Positions 50,768 to 63,421 are shown, counted from the stretch's first letter. The stretch: DNA of 64,000 bases from Craterostigma plantagineum (GCA_027422505.1 JAPQWV010000001.1:2976001-3040000); one strand, 5' to 3'. The notes: generated from the sequence alone by a model not told the origin. Numbers and translations: made by a program.

Positions 50768-51659
50768 TTAAGAAAGACTCAGATTTTGCTTTTCATCTAA
50801 GACATGTTCAAGGCAAAATTCTCTTGCATTTCTTACATATTCAAGAAATATCTCTAACACCATCTTTCTCATGTCCCAATAATAAAAAACTAATAATAAT
50901 AGAACAAAAAACATACCTGTTACTACTGTTGATGCTAGAGCTTCGAGTACTAATACTAGAGCTTCCACTACTCCCACTACTACTGTTCAAGTTATTACTC
51001 GTTCTGCTACTATCACTATCTCTTGAGCCACTCAGCTTCTTTTTCCACCAATCCCCTTCACCGCCGACTTTCGCCGGAGAAACCTTTCCGCCCATACTCG
51101 TACCTCCGCCGCCGGCCCTCTTCTTCGACGACGTCAAGGAAAAGAACGGAGACACAACGTTCAAGAAAAGACCTCTACTCTCAAACGCCATCCCTTTTCT
51201 CACCTCGCGCCTCTTATTATTCTTGGCAGTCGACGACGGATTCCGACCGCCGGCGCCGGAAAGTCTGAAAAATTCGGCGCTCCTCGGCGGTTCTTGATTC
51301 TCCACTAAGTCCTTTAAAGAGAGCTCGTACGATGATTCGGGCATGTTCTTCACCATCTCCATGAGCTCCCACTGGCCTCTGACGATGGCTCGTGTTCTTG
51401 ACTCCGGCGACAGCGATCTGTAGCCGCCTCCGTCGTAGTGGTGGCTGAGGAGAGGCTGCGACGGAGATGGGCTCGGCGGAGCAATATCCTTCCACAACGG
51501 CGGCGAATTGGCGCCTGAACTGTCGCTTTCCATGTATGTTTCACTAGGGTTTGGTCTGAACTGTAGGATGTCTTCGTCGTCGTCACTGTACTTCCAACTA
51601 ACGTTGGGGTTCGCTTTAACGGTCTTATTAGTGCCGTTACAACGGTTATATTGTGCCAT
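50768..51659 (-). CDS. Gene C: plant-specific protein with ELMEMVK-MPESSYELSLKDLV motif
   Basis: Two exons are supported: 51659-50917 and 50867-50768 (ACAG|GTATGT to GACATGAG|AAAG), joining in frame to 280 codons. The start MAQYNRC is the second ATG of the open frame and fits the family better than the upstream one. The protein is rich in Ser, Pro and Gly and mostly disordered. Its one conserved block, RGQWELMEMVKNMPESSYEL followed by SLKDLVE, is shared by an uncharacterised plant family; a second semi-conserved patch is GLFLNVVSPFFSLTSSKK. A basic segment follows (DWWKKKLSGSRDSDSS). No enzyme domain, signal peptide or membrane segment is seen. The second exon is less certain, since a stop also follows soon if the intron is retained. 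Confidence 0.75.
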
Positions 51660-53029
51660 GGTTTTTATTACATACAACACAAAGTTGAGATCTAAGAAGA
51701 GAAGATGAAAGGACAGTGAGGTGTTTGGTATGTTAGATGTGGTGAGATTGTCTCATCAATCAATGTGTTCGAATGAATAACTTGCCTTTGCAATAACGTC
51801 AAAGTTTTCTAACTCTGTGTTTAGTTTGCTTGAAATTGTATTTAATGTGTAGTTATAGAAAGTCAAGATATTCTAGATGGTGTGCGTAGGCCCTATACTA
51901 CAATCCTTTTGAGTTTTAACCCCATTTTTTCCTCGGCTTTGTCTCACTTTCAACGTATTGTGTTTACATGTGGCTTGTGTTTGCTTATTTTCTTTAATAT
52001 TTTACTGTATTTATAAAATATTTTAATGATATATTGAGGATGTGGTATATGGTTTCTTATTCTATGGTTCCATTTATTTTTGTATAAAGGCAGGTAAAAT
52101 AGGGGAGATGTGTCTAATGATAGCTGCGAATTGTCGGCTATAAACAAATTAAGCAGTTATACCGAGAATCAACTTTAGAATAATTATTTCTGCAGAATAT
52201 CTTCAATATTTTTAATTACGATTATACCTTGAAATCTGAATTTATGACAAAAAATATATATAAACAACCATAATCATAACTTAGCACTTCATCAGATAAC
52301 GTTTTCTATTAAACACAACACGGAAGACGCGAAAAAGTTGAAGTAATGTTCACAACATGATCCCTTAAAATAGGGTTAGCTTGGACCTCTAATTACAACA
52401 ATTAGGACTTAAATATTCAATAGTATATGACTGTGCAAGCAATGATGTAACATAGTATATTAAGAGATTTAGCACCCTCGTACGGCAAGATTTGTATTCT
52501 TTTAAGAAGAGATATATCATTAGCAATTGGATTAATCGACATATAGAGAATTAAATTCAATAATATATTACCGCATTTCTTACTTCAATGTGTTGTTTAC
52601 CACATTAAACCATGCGAATTCACAATTAGCCATGAATGATAATGAACTAATAAAGTGGATCATCTACCCTTAAATCGATGGATGGACAGAAATGGAATGT
52701 CCTTTGTTCTTCAATTTGTAAACTAAATTATACATAAGTTGTCAATCAATTTAAACAAAGCACTAACTATGAAGTTGGACCTTAATTTTTTTACGAAGTG
52801 ACCCTTTCAACATTTTAATTTTGATGTTACATGATCATTGTACACAATTAATTAAAATGAAAGTATTTTAGCGGGCCAAATATCAGTGGGCTTCGGGCCT
52901 ATTTCCACTACCGTAAAAAACTCCGATCGAACTTGCCCGCCAAAATGACCGACCACCTACACCGAACCGAGTGTCTCCTCCATCAATCGCCGCCGTGTAT
53001 AGTCGTCGCGATCACCGCAATCCACAACC
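51660..53029. other. Intergenic region between genes C and D
   Basis: The first 200 bases should hold the gene C promoter. The rest is AT-rich and no gene or repeat with defined ends is supported. Confidence 0.5.
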
Positions 53030-53191
53030 ATGTACGCCGCGGCCGATTATCGAAATCCTTGTGCCCTCTTCGAAACCCATAAGCTCGAGTCACATCTCAT
53101 CGCCACATTCAATCCCAAGCATGGAGGAAATGATTTCTTTGCACCATTGTCAGTCTTCTTTAGAGCTGATATTTTGTTACATGGACCTTAG
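53030..53191 (+). CDS. Short open frame, possible gene remnant
   Basis: Starting at ATG 53030 the frame reads MYAAADYRNPCALFETHKLE and, later, FNPKHGGNDFFAPLS, and stops after 53 codons at TAG 53189-53191. The composition looks coding and unlike the flanking sequence. I do not recognise it, and no continuation exon is found. An overlapping frame from 52971 is open for 74 codons but looks less protein-like. Confidence 0.3.
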   Translation: MYAAADYRNPCALFETHKLESHLIATFNPKHGGNDFFAPLSVFFRADILLHGP

Positions 53192-53658
53192 CTAATGATG
53201 TTGGATGGAGTATGACGAGTGGGTAGAAGAATTTCTACTACTTGGTCTCAGGGTAAAAATGCAATCAGGTAAAATCTTTAATTTATTCTAATAAGTAGTT
53301 GGTGCTGTGCAAACAATGTTCTTGTATGGAGGAGATGCCTAGGACGCCTAGTATTTTGTGTGATGAATATGATTCTAGAAGCAAAGAAAGAACAATAGGC
53401 ATGGATTTTGTCAGAAGCAGCATAGTGATTATCATTCTAGGCTGTTGTTATCTTCAGATCTCTGTGGGAATATGCCAAATGCTCTTCCTATTCATAAACT
53501 GATGTTGAGACAGGGGAAGTAGCAAAGAGAGACAAACAATGTGTTTCTTTTATTGTTTATGTCATTGTTTATTGCCATGACCTTTTTCCTCCTGTTGATA
53601 ACCTTACAGTAATTTTATGTAAAATTATATTGCAGTGCTATACTATACGTAATCTTTT

Positions 53659-56537
53659 ATGGAATCACCAGCTGAAAATAGCTCGAGTAGTAGGAGTACG
53701 CCTACAACAGGTCTTATGCCGGGGCGCATTGTAATAGCTTATGATGCAACTAAGAGCCTTAACCCTCAAGATTTCAGGCATATTATAACTAAACTTTTTA
53801 CGCGGGAAGATATAACTCAGGAAGCCGATATCATCACTGTTTTCGGGGTCATGCATAAAGTTCTTCATCCAAGTAAAGTAGATGGGTCATTTTTATGTTA
53901 GATGTTCTACTAAATCTGTTGTGTATTTCTCGTGTTGGTATTTTCATTCTTGTTAATCTATTGATCATCTGCACAGTGGGCTTCCAAATACAAATAGGCT
54001 CTGACTCTTTCGTTAAGACACGTTTTCGTGCGATTAAACAAGACGTTGCGAGAATGATCGATGCTTCGGTCAGCGTAATCAGCCTTATTGCTAAGGAATG
54101 TGAGAGAAATGTGGTATGTTGACATAGCACAAGCGCACACATAAACCGATAGCAAGTCTTTTTTTTTGGGGATTATATTTTGCAGTAGTAATGTGTAGAT
54201 TTATATGTTATTACATAACTGTAACGTTGTTGCAATACGCAGATCAACATTGAAGTGAAGATTGCTGTTGGATCTCCAATGGAGAAGGTTCTTGTGCAGG
54301 AAGTTGTTGCTTCAAATGCGACTTGGATTTTTCTTGATAGGTAATTGGCCTTGCGTAGGAAAATACAAACTGAGTTCCTTGTTGTTAGGATCGAACTGAC
54401 ACATCTGTTACAACAGGCACCTGAAGAAAGAAGCTCGGTTTTACCTGAAGCATATACCTTGCAAAGTGGGTCTAGTTCGTGATGATTTATCTCTGGAGAT
54501 TTTGAGGCCTTACTATCATGTCAAGGCACCTAAAATCGCCAAGCATAAGCTATTCTACTCATCGTCTAAGATGGTCCATCTTCCACTGGTTGATTACAAC
54601 GAGAACATCAAGCAGGCTTTGATCTCTGCAAGCTATCGTGGGTCGATGAGTTCCCAAGAAACTTCTGATAGTGAGAAAAGTAGCCTATCTTCATGTTTTA
54701 CTTTGAAATCAAGGGATCAAACACCAGATGAATCAGCCTCATATCCTCGCCTAGTCAATGCATGTAAGAGTTTCTTGTTTCACGAAGCACATTACATGTG
54801 CTAATTGCTGACCCGTATCATGTTTTCTGATTCAACTTTTTATTTAAGGTCTTAAATTATATTTATAAAACCATATTTTTATCTGTACTTTAGCTGAATC
54901 TTTTTGTAGCAGTGTCTACGGCCAGCCTATGATCTCATTCTCAGACTTAACATTGGAACCAGTATCTTACTGCGTCCTAGCTTAATAACATGAATGATTG
55001 TTATAACAGGTAACTCTGTTGAACCCAAAAGTTCCATGCAGTTGATGCAAGGAAAAAACAACTCAGATGACGATTATAAAATACAAGAGCGGGAATATGA
55101 TGATTCAATCCCAACAGTCCCAAAAGAAAAGGATGTGCATTTAAATCCCGATGGGCCTAAACCTGTGACAGCAGGTATAAACTCAGTGAGATATCATTAC
55201 TCTGAGATATAGAAAGCAACAGATGATTTCTCATCCATCAATTTGCTGGGAGAGGATGAATTTGGAGATGTTTACAAAGGCCAGCTTAAAGATGGCCTAG
55301 TCGTAATCATAAAGGTGCAAAAGGGTGAATATACAGAAGAAGAGCTCTCGGAGTTTCACAATGTAATTCGTGCTCTAAGCTTAGCTCGTCACAAGAACAT
55401 AGCTATGCTACTTGGTTATGGCAGCGATGAAAACCGGAAATTCTTGGTCTACGAAAATGCAGGCTATAAGTCACTGGAGTGGCATTTATTTGGTAAGAGC
55501 TTTCACTGTGCCTGCAAAAACTGCAGAACAAGGCAGTAAATATATCATTTTTTCAAAGTACATTAAAATCAGTTGAATTATGCTTTACTCGACAGACAAC
55601 GTAGATAACATCCTTACGTGGTACCAGAGACATGCTATTGTTATAGGAATAGCAAAGGGTCTCCGTTACTTACACGAGGAATGTAAGGGTAGCCCTATAG
55701 TCTCCCAAGATTTGAGGCTGAGCAACACATTTCTAACACATGAGTTTGTTCCTTTGGTAAATATATATACATATAGTAGACCGATAGATACAGTTATCCA
55801 TAACAGTAATTTGAACAGTTACAGCCCCTTTATATAGCATAAATGCATCTTTAGTTTAATGTCATGTTTTCTTTCTTAGAGATACTTCTCATTATTACCA
55901 CTCTGATTCCATTTATAGCTTGGAGATTGTGGACTTGCAACACTGAAGACAAACAGAAGCAGCGGCTCAAAAAATTCTATCAAGAGCAGTGAGTAAGTAC
56001 TAGTTTTTTTCCTGGCGTTTGATATTTCTCCAATGATTTGAGCTTAAAGATTTTTCATATCCATCTGCAGATATCTCGCGCCAGAATGCTCAAAAAACGG
56101 CATTTTCTCCCTAAAAACAGACGTCTATGCATTTGGGATCGTTCTATTACAGCTGATATCAGGACAGAAGGCCTTCAACATAAAAAGAGGATCACTTAGA
56201 CAATGGGTAAACCTTACACCGTACATCATTGTCTATTACTCTGTTCTTTTTCTTTTATACCTGCAAGAAATCAAACCACACAAACACAAAAAAAAAACAT
56301 TCGTTTCATCCGTATCCTATGTTTGGTATATGTTTTCAGGCTTTGCAATTAATAAAGATGAACGCACTAGGCGAGCTTGTTGATCGTAGCCTCGGTGACT
56401 CGTTTATCACTTACGAAGTTTACCAAATGTCTAAAGCAGCTGAGCTGTGCCTTCAAGCTGAGCCATTCGCACGCCCATCGATCGGGCATGTGCTGCAAGT
56501 TATCGAGGGAACTAGCGACTATTTACGCTCCACTTAG
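53659..56537 (+). pseudogene. Gene D: USP-domain/receptor-like kinase paralogue with in-frame TAG
   Basis: Nine exons join in perfect phase to 616 codons: 53659-53872, 53977-54113, 54243-54340, 54417-54763, 55010-55492, 55596-55756, 55919-55992, 56071-56206 and 56340-56537. The first part is the universal-stress-protein-like domain (GRIVIAYDATKSLNPQDF, later SNATWIFLDRHLKKEARFYL). The second is a kinase domain of the At3g13690 type. TAG at 55210-55212 (codon 333) replaces the glutamine of the usual YSEIQKATDDF just before the kinase. Kinase motifs are eroded: the glycine loop reads GEDEFG, HRD has become SQD (VSQDLRLSN) and DFG has become DCG. The lysine (IIKVQK) and APE remain. Expression would give a 332-residue USP-like protein without kinase. 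All splice sites still look usable. Confidence 0.85.
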
Positions 56538-57086
56538 GAGCAAATTATGATGCCTCTTCTTTAATAGTGTGGCAAAGATGCCTGTCTACTCATTCACTTG
56601 AAATAACACATTCTAAATTAATTATACATTGACTTGGTGGAGACTCATATTAGTGAGTGAAAACTAGGAATCTCCTTCATTTTCAAAGATTACATAATAA
56701 TTTTTTAGGGAATATCAACTAATTACCATGTATGTCAAGATGGGCTATGACCAGCTTCTTCTTCGGATGTTTGTTTGAGACGTTCAGGGGTTGAATTTTA
56801 GTCCCTCAGTTCATATCTATTTATTTTATTGAGGGAGAGCATGCTAGAGTAACTGTTCTTTCAATTTCGTGTCTTTTTTGATGTATAATTTATAATTTAG
56901 TCTTTTATTTTATTTTGATTTTAATTAAATCCTTATAAATTATTTTACCTATGAATTTTTTAACTATAAATAAAACATATACTTATGAACTGGGAGACGC
57001 ATTCATTCGTATACTAGTAAGAATTAAATGGGAATAAATAATTTACATTATCTGTTGACTCTAGAATAAATAATTTATTAAAGGTT

Positions 57087-57466
57087 AATCTACAGAAAAA
57101 CACTCATTTGTATAAAAAGTTTGCAAGTCAGTACCCCTGTCAGAATTTTTTTTTATATAAGTATCCATTAGATTGTGTACCATATTTTCAGTCTTGACGT
57201 ACCTTCTTATGTGTATTACGTACCACGTCACGCGTTTATATGGTACCCATATATGGTACATGTATACGTTTCATATGGTACCTTAATGTGTTATATGATG
57301 TACATTTTCTCACTGTATTATGTACCGTTCTATGACGTACTTGCGGCGGAACAGGTATCAATGTGTAAAAAATTTATTCTAATAGATAGCTACCTACATA
57401 GAAAAAAATCTGACAGGATAATGACTTGCATTTTTTTTTTATATAAATGAGTATTTTCTATAGATT
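57087..57466. mobile_element. MITE with long imperfect terminal inverted repeats
   Basis: The first and last 80-85 bases are inverted copies (AATCTACAGAAAAACACTC at the left, partner GAGTATTTTCTATAGATT at the right). The centre is unusually rich in GGTAC/GTACC words. The 91-codon open frame inside is not a recognised protein. No clear target duplication was found. Confidence 0.55.
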
Positions 57467-57626
57467 CTTCATGAACGTCGAGAAATTATATATTTACTAA
57501 CTGTTCGATATAGAGTACCAAAACTATAGAAGCAAAATCAACTAATGAAAAAATTCCATCAAATATATATGTAATCAGTAATCACACGCATTCATTACTA
57601 CATCTATTCCCAAAAGTAGTAAGTGC

Positions 57627-57832
57627 TCGTTTGGTTGACAGGTTTATATTTAGGAGAGTTTAAATAAGTAAGAGTTTATAAAACAAATTAATGGGTATAA
57701 ATAAAATATGTGTTTGGTTAGTGGGTTTAAATAAACACATGTGAGGGGGTGTGTTTATCTAAACCTGTCTGCATGGGTTTAGAGTGGTTTTATATAAACC
57801 CATGGTTTAGATAAACCTACCAAACAAACACG
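57627..57832. mobile_element. MITE with CTCGTTTGGTTG-type ends
   Basis: The ends GCTCGTTTGGTTGACAGGTT and AACCTACCAAACAAACACGG are imperfect inverted repeats of a kind common in plant hAT-like MITEs. The flanks AGTAAG and GGTAAG hint at a duplication but are not convincing. Confidence 0.5.
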
Positions 57833-58461
57833 GTAAGATATCATAAACCGACCTTTAAAATACTTAAACCCTCCAACCAAATAATCACTAAGGGTATCTT
57901 CAACAACAGGCATCTCCAACAACCTCTATATTTGGCGTTCAACGTTAAGAATGGAGGTTAAGAAGCCCCAATGAGACACTAAACACCGCGTTAAATCTGG
58001 AGGGGAGAACAGTGCTCCCTTATCTGTAGCGGGGCACTGTTCACCCTCTTATTTGTCCTTTTCTTTCTTTTTTTTTTTCAATTTCCTTTTGTAAATTTGG
58101 TTTGATTAGGTTTTTATTTGGGGTATGTTATTTTAATGAATTCTGATCTAATGAGTTCAGACGTAGAAGACGATCGGAGGTAGAAGACGAGATGAATAGT
58201 GGTAGTGTGATGCGTCCATCAAATAATAATATTAGCTTCAATGTTAAATTAATAGAAACAAAATAATATATATGCTCTTATGTTAATTGTTAGGAGGAGT
58301 TAAAAACTGTCAAATTTCTATACCAATTTGGTGTATCAATTACACCTAAATTTGAGCAATTTGTTAGTTACTTTTCACGGGTATTTTTAATTAAATAAAC
58401 AAAAAAAAAAGAATCATTAACAAAATAAACGGAAAAGAAAAATCATTAATAAAATAGAGAT

Positions 58462-58871
58462 TTTCGTACTCCAGGAGTACGAATTAGTAATTCGTACTCC
58501 CAGAGTACGAGCAAGTTTTGGGCGTTGACCCGCTGACCCGACACGTCGGCTTAACTCGTATCGGCGAAATACGAGTTAGTAATTCGTACTCTAGGAGTAC
58601 GAATTACTTGCTGACCAACGCTGACCCTGACGTGGCAATGACATGGCGCGTTAAATCGTATTCTCGGTATACGAGATAGTAACTCGTATCCTGAGGATAC
58701 GAGTTACTGGATGTGGCCGACCAACCTGCATGGCCATGCAAGGTGTCGGGCAATAATACCACTAACTCGTATTCCGGGAATACGAGTTACGTGAATTATT
58801 GCAATAATCCACGTAACTCGTATTCCGGGCGTACGAGTTACTTAACTCGTATCTCCACGATACGATTTAAG
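58462..58871. repeat. Array of about 20-bp palindromes (left cluster)
   Basis: At least nine near-perfect palindromes of the form TCGTA(C/T)-C--G-(A/G)TACGA occur here, for example TTCGTACTCCAGGAGTACGA, CTCGTATCCTGAGGATACGA and CTCGTATTCCGGGAATACGA, often separated by short TTAGTAA-like links. Four more occur at 60046-60182. The central bases vary while the pairing is kept. Confidence 0.75.
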
Positions 58872-59317
58872 TTCCTATAAATCCCCCCCTCGCCGAGACT
58901 CGTATATCATTCATTAGCCCTTCTCAATTTATATTAATAACTCAAACAATGGTGTCGAGTCGCGTACAAGTCATAGTATATTTCGGCGGCGATATAATTC
59001 AATCATCTGACGACCGTGTAAGATATTCGGTGCTTCTCTAGTACCCCACACAACATTTTCTAACGACCTACATTTAATAGTACTATCTATCACACTCGGA
59101 TCTAATAATAAGTCCCTACTACGGTGATTTGACTGCATCGTCAACACCGAACTATCAATAGGCCCGTAACAAGCATCCAAATCCATTCTACATTTAATGA
59201 AACAAATCGACAATCAATAAAAGCATTTGATATGATGAGATTAACACAAAAAATTAATTTTCGAATCATAACGGGTACCAAACTACGGCCGCGTACGACG
59301 TCGTCTGTGCGGGGGAA

Positions 59318-60008
59318 AGACGGGGCGCTGGGCAGCGACGGGGCAGCGACGGGGCAGCGACGGGGGCGGGCTGCGGGCGTGGCGTCGGGGCGTCGGGGGG
59401 CGGGGCAGCGACGGGCAGCGGCGGGCAGCGACGGGGGGCGGGGCAGCGACAGGGCAGCGACGGGGGCGGGGATGCGGGCGTGGGGCAGCGGCGGGGCAGC
59501 GTCGGCAGCGACGGGGGCGGGGCAGGGACGGGGTGGGCGTGGGGCAGCGACGGGCGGCGGGGCAGCGGGCTGCGGGCAGCGACGGCGGGCGGGGCAGCGA
59601 CGGGGGCGGGGCTGCGGGCGTGGGGCAGCGACGGGCAGCGGCGGTGCAGCGACGGGGGGCGGGGCAGCGACGGCGGGCGGGGCAGCGACGGGCGGCGGGG
59701 CAGCGGGCGGGCGGGGCAGCGACGGCGGGCGGGGCAGCGACGGGCGTCGGGGCAGCGGGCGAGGGGCAGCGACGGCGGGCGGGGCAGCGGCGGGGGCGGG
59801 GCTGCGGGCGTGGGGCAGCGACGGCGGGCGGGGCAGCGACGGGCGGCGGGGCAGCGGGCGCGGGGCAGCGACAGCGGGCGGGGCAGCGACGGCGGGCGTG
59901 GCGTCGGGGATCGCGGCGGTCGCGGCGGGCAGCAGTTCGGCGTCGTCTTCGTCGTCTTCGTCGGCTTCGTCGTCGTCTTCGTCGGCTTCGTCGTCGTCTT
60001 CGTCGTTT
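59318..60008. repeat. GC-rich tandem repeat and TCGTCTTCG repeat
   Basis: From 59318 to 59935 a unit of about 15-18 bases around GGGGCAGCGACGGGCGGC repeats some 40 times and is almost free of A and T. It is followed to 60008 by a (TCGTCTTCG)-type repeat. Long open frames of 188-267 codons in all plus frames (Gly/Arg/Ala/Ser only) result from the repeat and are not genes. Confidence 0.85.
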
Positions 60009-61438
60009 CAGTTCGTCGCGAGGGTTTCGTTATAAACCAGATCTAATTCGTACTCCCAGAATACGAATTACTAATTCGTACTCTGGGAGTACGAGTTAGT
60101 CCAGGTAGGCGCACGCGCCAGCTGGCCCCGTAAATCGTACTCCCAGATTACGAGTTAGAGTATCTCGTACTCTGGGAGTACGAAAATACCTATTTTATTA
60201 ATGCTTTTTCTTTTCCGTTTATTTTGTTAATGATTCTTTTTTTTTTGTTTATTTAATTAAAATACCCTTTTCACGCAAGCTTTACTTAATAAAAGCAATT
60301 AATTATCACAGGTAAATACCTCAAGGAAAGCCACGTGGCATAATAATGCCCACGTATCACTACTGCATGCTAAGTGGCTCACGTCACGTCTCGCATATAT
60401 TTCAAGAGTAAATATATCTAAGTTCTTCTTAGATACCGTCTATAGAAAATAAGACCTTATCGAATAGTACACAAAAAACTACCCGCTACCTCTATATTTG
60501 TGAATTTTGATTTTTTAGGCAGTTTATAAGAGAAGAAAATCCCCTTTAATTTTTGTCCAACGATAATAATCTTGATTCTTCTGATAATAATAATAGTGAT
60601 GTGCTAGTTTTGACAAGCGTTCAGTTGACAACATGTTTATCTCATCTTAATATGTAATTTTACAAATCTGACCCCCATCTCACAGTGCATTATACCATCG
60701 CTAATTAACATCATCTCCAAAGCTCCGACCTTCACCACATCGCCCACCTCCGTTTCTGATCACCACCATGTCCTCTCCACATGACGATCCTTCAACAAAT
60801 CTGCAGCTAAAACCTTGCCAGCTCACTTTTTCGTGGACCATCGACTGAACTCATCTTAGACAGATTGAACCCATATCCGATGCCATCTGATATCCATGGT
60901 ATTAAACACACCCGAATTCGAAGAATTGAACCCATTTGGCGCTAAAGAGGCGGAGCGACCCGATTTCCTTCCCTCCAAGATTTGCGGTAGGGCTCGCTCG
61001 AAGATTTTCCGGCGGCTCGAGATTCAACACATTAGAACCGTTCTTCGGAGATTTTTTCCCATTAGCAGCTCACCGCCGTTCTCCGATTCGCCAGTGCTTG
61101 CTAACTGATCAAAATCTTGGTTAGGTCACCACGTTAGATTGCCGTTCTCCAGACTAGGGTTATTACAAGGGTGTTTTAGTAATTGCCTATTTAGTAGTGG
61201 GTTGGATAAATTATCTCGGCTTGATCCTTTCATCCTTTGGTTAAGTTATATTGGGCTTGATTGTTTATAGTTAGCGGGCCGTGGGTTATCTCGGGCTCTA
61301 TCCAAATAAATTTTTTTGAAGTGAACAATACTAGTACTAGTATAGAAAAAAAGTCCTTATCTTATCATATCTCATCAGACATGTGAAAAGAAAAAAAATT
61401 GTTGTGGCACAAGTAATAGACTGTGCACGGTTTACTAG

Positions 61439-62324
61439 TGCTTAATATTGGTCAATTCGTTCTCTAATCAATTAAATATATGTTTTAAAGTTTTACATGT
61501 TTTTATCTTCTTTGGAAATATTAGAAAATAACTAGAACTTGTAATATAAATTAATATATGGAGTATATTGAGAATATTATGTATAGTATAGAGTAAAACA
61601 TAATAGGAGTTGGTTGGAATTTACTCTTTAATGATTATTTTTTTGTTTTTGCCGTTTCTTTTGCTTTTGGTTTGGTTTGTTATTGCCCACATGACTTTCT
61701 GCGTTGTGTCATGAGGCCTGTTGGGATCTTTATTTGGACGGTTTGTATCGACTGCTCGCGCAGATAATATTTATTATGATAATTATTCAAAGTCGTGTTA
61801 CGGTTACACATTCTCTTGTCTTTCTTATGGTACAAGACAAATTATTTATATTTAATATACACTTTTATTTAGCAATTCAATTTGATTTTCAAATTCTTCT
61901 AAGGTAAAAAAAATCCATCATATGTTGATGAAAGATATCAAAATTAAACTAAATTAAAAATTGCCGCCGTCAACTTCATGTATATTCTTTGTGGAATTTC
62001 CCCCAATATATATTATATTAATGAAATTAATCCGAATACCCTATAAATTAACCTATATATAATTAAATATTGACAATGTCTATGTAAGTTGTGAAATCAA
62101 CCAAATAGTTGCCATATAGGTTTTTCTAAAGACAAGACGGATAATAGTGGAACTTCCATTGAACTTTTCTTACCAGCTACCACTATTAATCATTTGTAAG
62201 GAATCAAAGTTGAATTTGCAATAATCAGTATACACAAATTTATTTTCCTTCATTATCCGTGATCAAATTTATTTTTTGTAGGTGGTTTTATTTTCCCCAG
62301 GAAGAGATTTCATAACACTCTGTA
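61439..62324. other. AT-rich stretch without a supported gene
   Basis: Nothing beyond AT-rich intergenic sequence is seen. Confidence 0.5.
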
Positions 62325-62982
62325 CAGTAAAACCTCTATAAATTAATACTCGATACATTAATAGCATCTCTAAAATAATAAAATCATCCGCTCCCGACCT
62401 GGTCTTTGTTAAAAATCGTCAAATTCGATAAGATAATAACTTTTTTAAAAATTCTTTTCTAAATATTAGGTCCCATTAAAACTCTAAATTAATAATTCAT
62501 AAAAATTACAATTATAAATTATGGTAATTTGCTAAAATAAGAATCTATTTGTTACTAAATTTTCTTAAATTTTAATTTAATGGATTTCATCCCAAGTTTT
62601 TTTAATTGCAGTCAATTTGCGATGTCGAGTTCTCTAGCTGCAACCAAAAAATTGTGAAGCGTTGTCACAATTTTGTGTTGCTTAATATCCCCACCCTTCT
62701 CAAAGTTGATTGATCGATGCTTCAATGATATTCAGAGAGCATTTGATCTTTACTAATTTGAAACTATATTTTTCATTAATTCACACTTGTAAATTGTTTT
62801 GAGTACATGAATATATTTAATGAAACATATTTGAATTAAATTTACCGTTAATGTATTTTAAATTTGTTGAATTTAAAGAGTCTCTTTTAATTAATAAATA
62901 TTAATTTATCGATATATTAATATCTCTCTAAATTAATAAAATTCCATGGTCACAATGTTATCAATTTATAGAGGTTTTACTG
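62325..62982. mobile_element. Emigrant/Lemi-type (pogo-like) MITE
   Basis: The ends CAGTAAAACCTCTATAAATT and its inverted partner (TTATAGAGGTTTTACTG) are the known Emigrant-type terminal repeats, with a TA duplication (62323-62324 and 62983-62984). 658 bases, non-coding. Confidence 0.85.
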
Positions 62983-63421
62983 TAATTTGTATAACTAATG
63001 ATTGAAGAACGAAAATGAATAATTGGAAGAAGAATATACAAATAGGGGTGTGCGTGGTGCGTGTAGACAACTAAATTAATTGTCTATTTAGATCATTGGG
63101 GTTTAATAAATTGTTTCCAAGAAATCAAATAAGACATTTAATTAAATTGCTATTTATTGAGAGTTATAAATTAAACTCAACTTAACAAATAGTTAATTTA
63201 ATTAATAAATTATTCCTTTTATACAAAATCTTATACATGGTAAATATTGTAGAGATTTGTCAAATTAGTAAAGAATCAAATCAAATATCATAAAATCGGC
63301 AGACAAGAATCGAGCCGTATATGGAATAAATCAAATGTCGCTCCTTAACGCACGAGCCTGCAAAGGGCGCATAAAAAAACGAATAATTAATAATGATTAT
63401 TAAAAAAAAATCTTTATGTGT

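Larger units (their letters stand above)
56538..58265. other. Intergenic region with MITEs
   Basis: No gene is supported. Two MITE-like elements are listed separately. At 57896-58050 a further stretch (GGCATCTCCAACAACC, ACAGTGCTCCC, GGGGCACTGTTCACC) resembles a widespread plant MITE type, but its ends could not be set. Confidence 0.5.
58380..60266. mobile_element. Mutator-type element with palindrome array and GC-rich core
   Basis: It has terminal inverted repeats of about 120 bases (GGTATTTTTAATTAAATAAAC at the left; TTTATTTAATTAAAATACC at the right) and a perfect 9-bp duplication CTTTTCACG (58371-58379 and 60267-60275). No transposase is present. A short degenerate reading from 58949 (MVSSRVQVIVYFGGDIIQSS) resembles the N-terminal region of MULE proteins but soon hits stops. 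The outer parts carry many short palindromes and the middle a GC-rich tandem repeat. Confidence 0.8.
58266..61438 (+). mobile_element. Helitron H5, interrupted by a Mutator-type element
   Basis: The right end has stem GCACA/TGTGC (61407-61426), then CTAG (61435-61438) and T, with the family sequence around it. The left end is degraded: the GGAGGAGTTAAAAACTGTC stretch matches the family, but a clean TC is missing, so the start is approximate. About 110 bases inside the left end a Mutator-type element is inserted. Between 60276 and 61438 no gene is certain; an open frame at 60896-61108 looks faintly coding (DFLPSKICGRARSKIFRR) but is not recognised. Confidence 0.65.

Noticed and set aside
59232..60099. 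Three overlapping plus-strand open frames of 188-267 codons
   Set aside because: They are different readings of one GC-rich tandem repeat with only a few amino acid types; no domain or start context.
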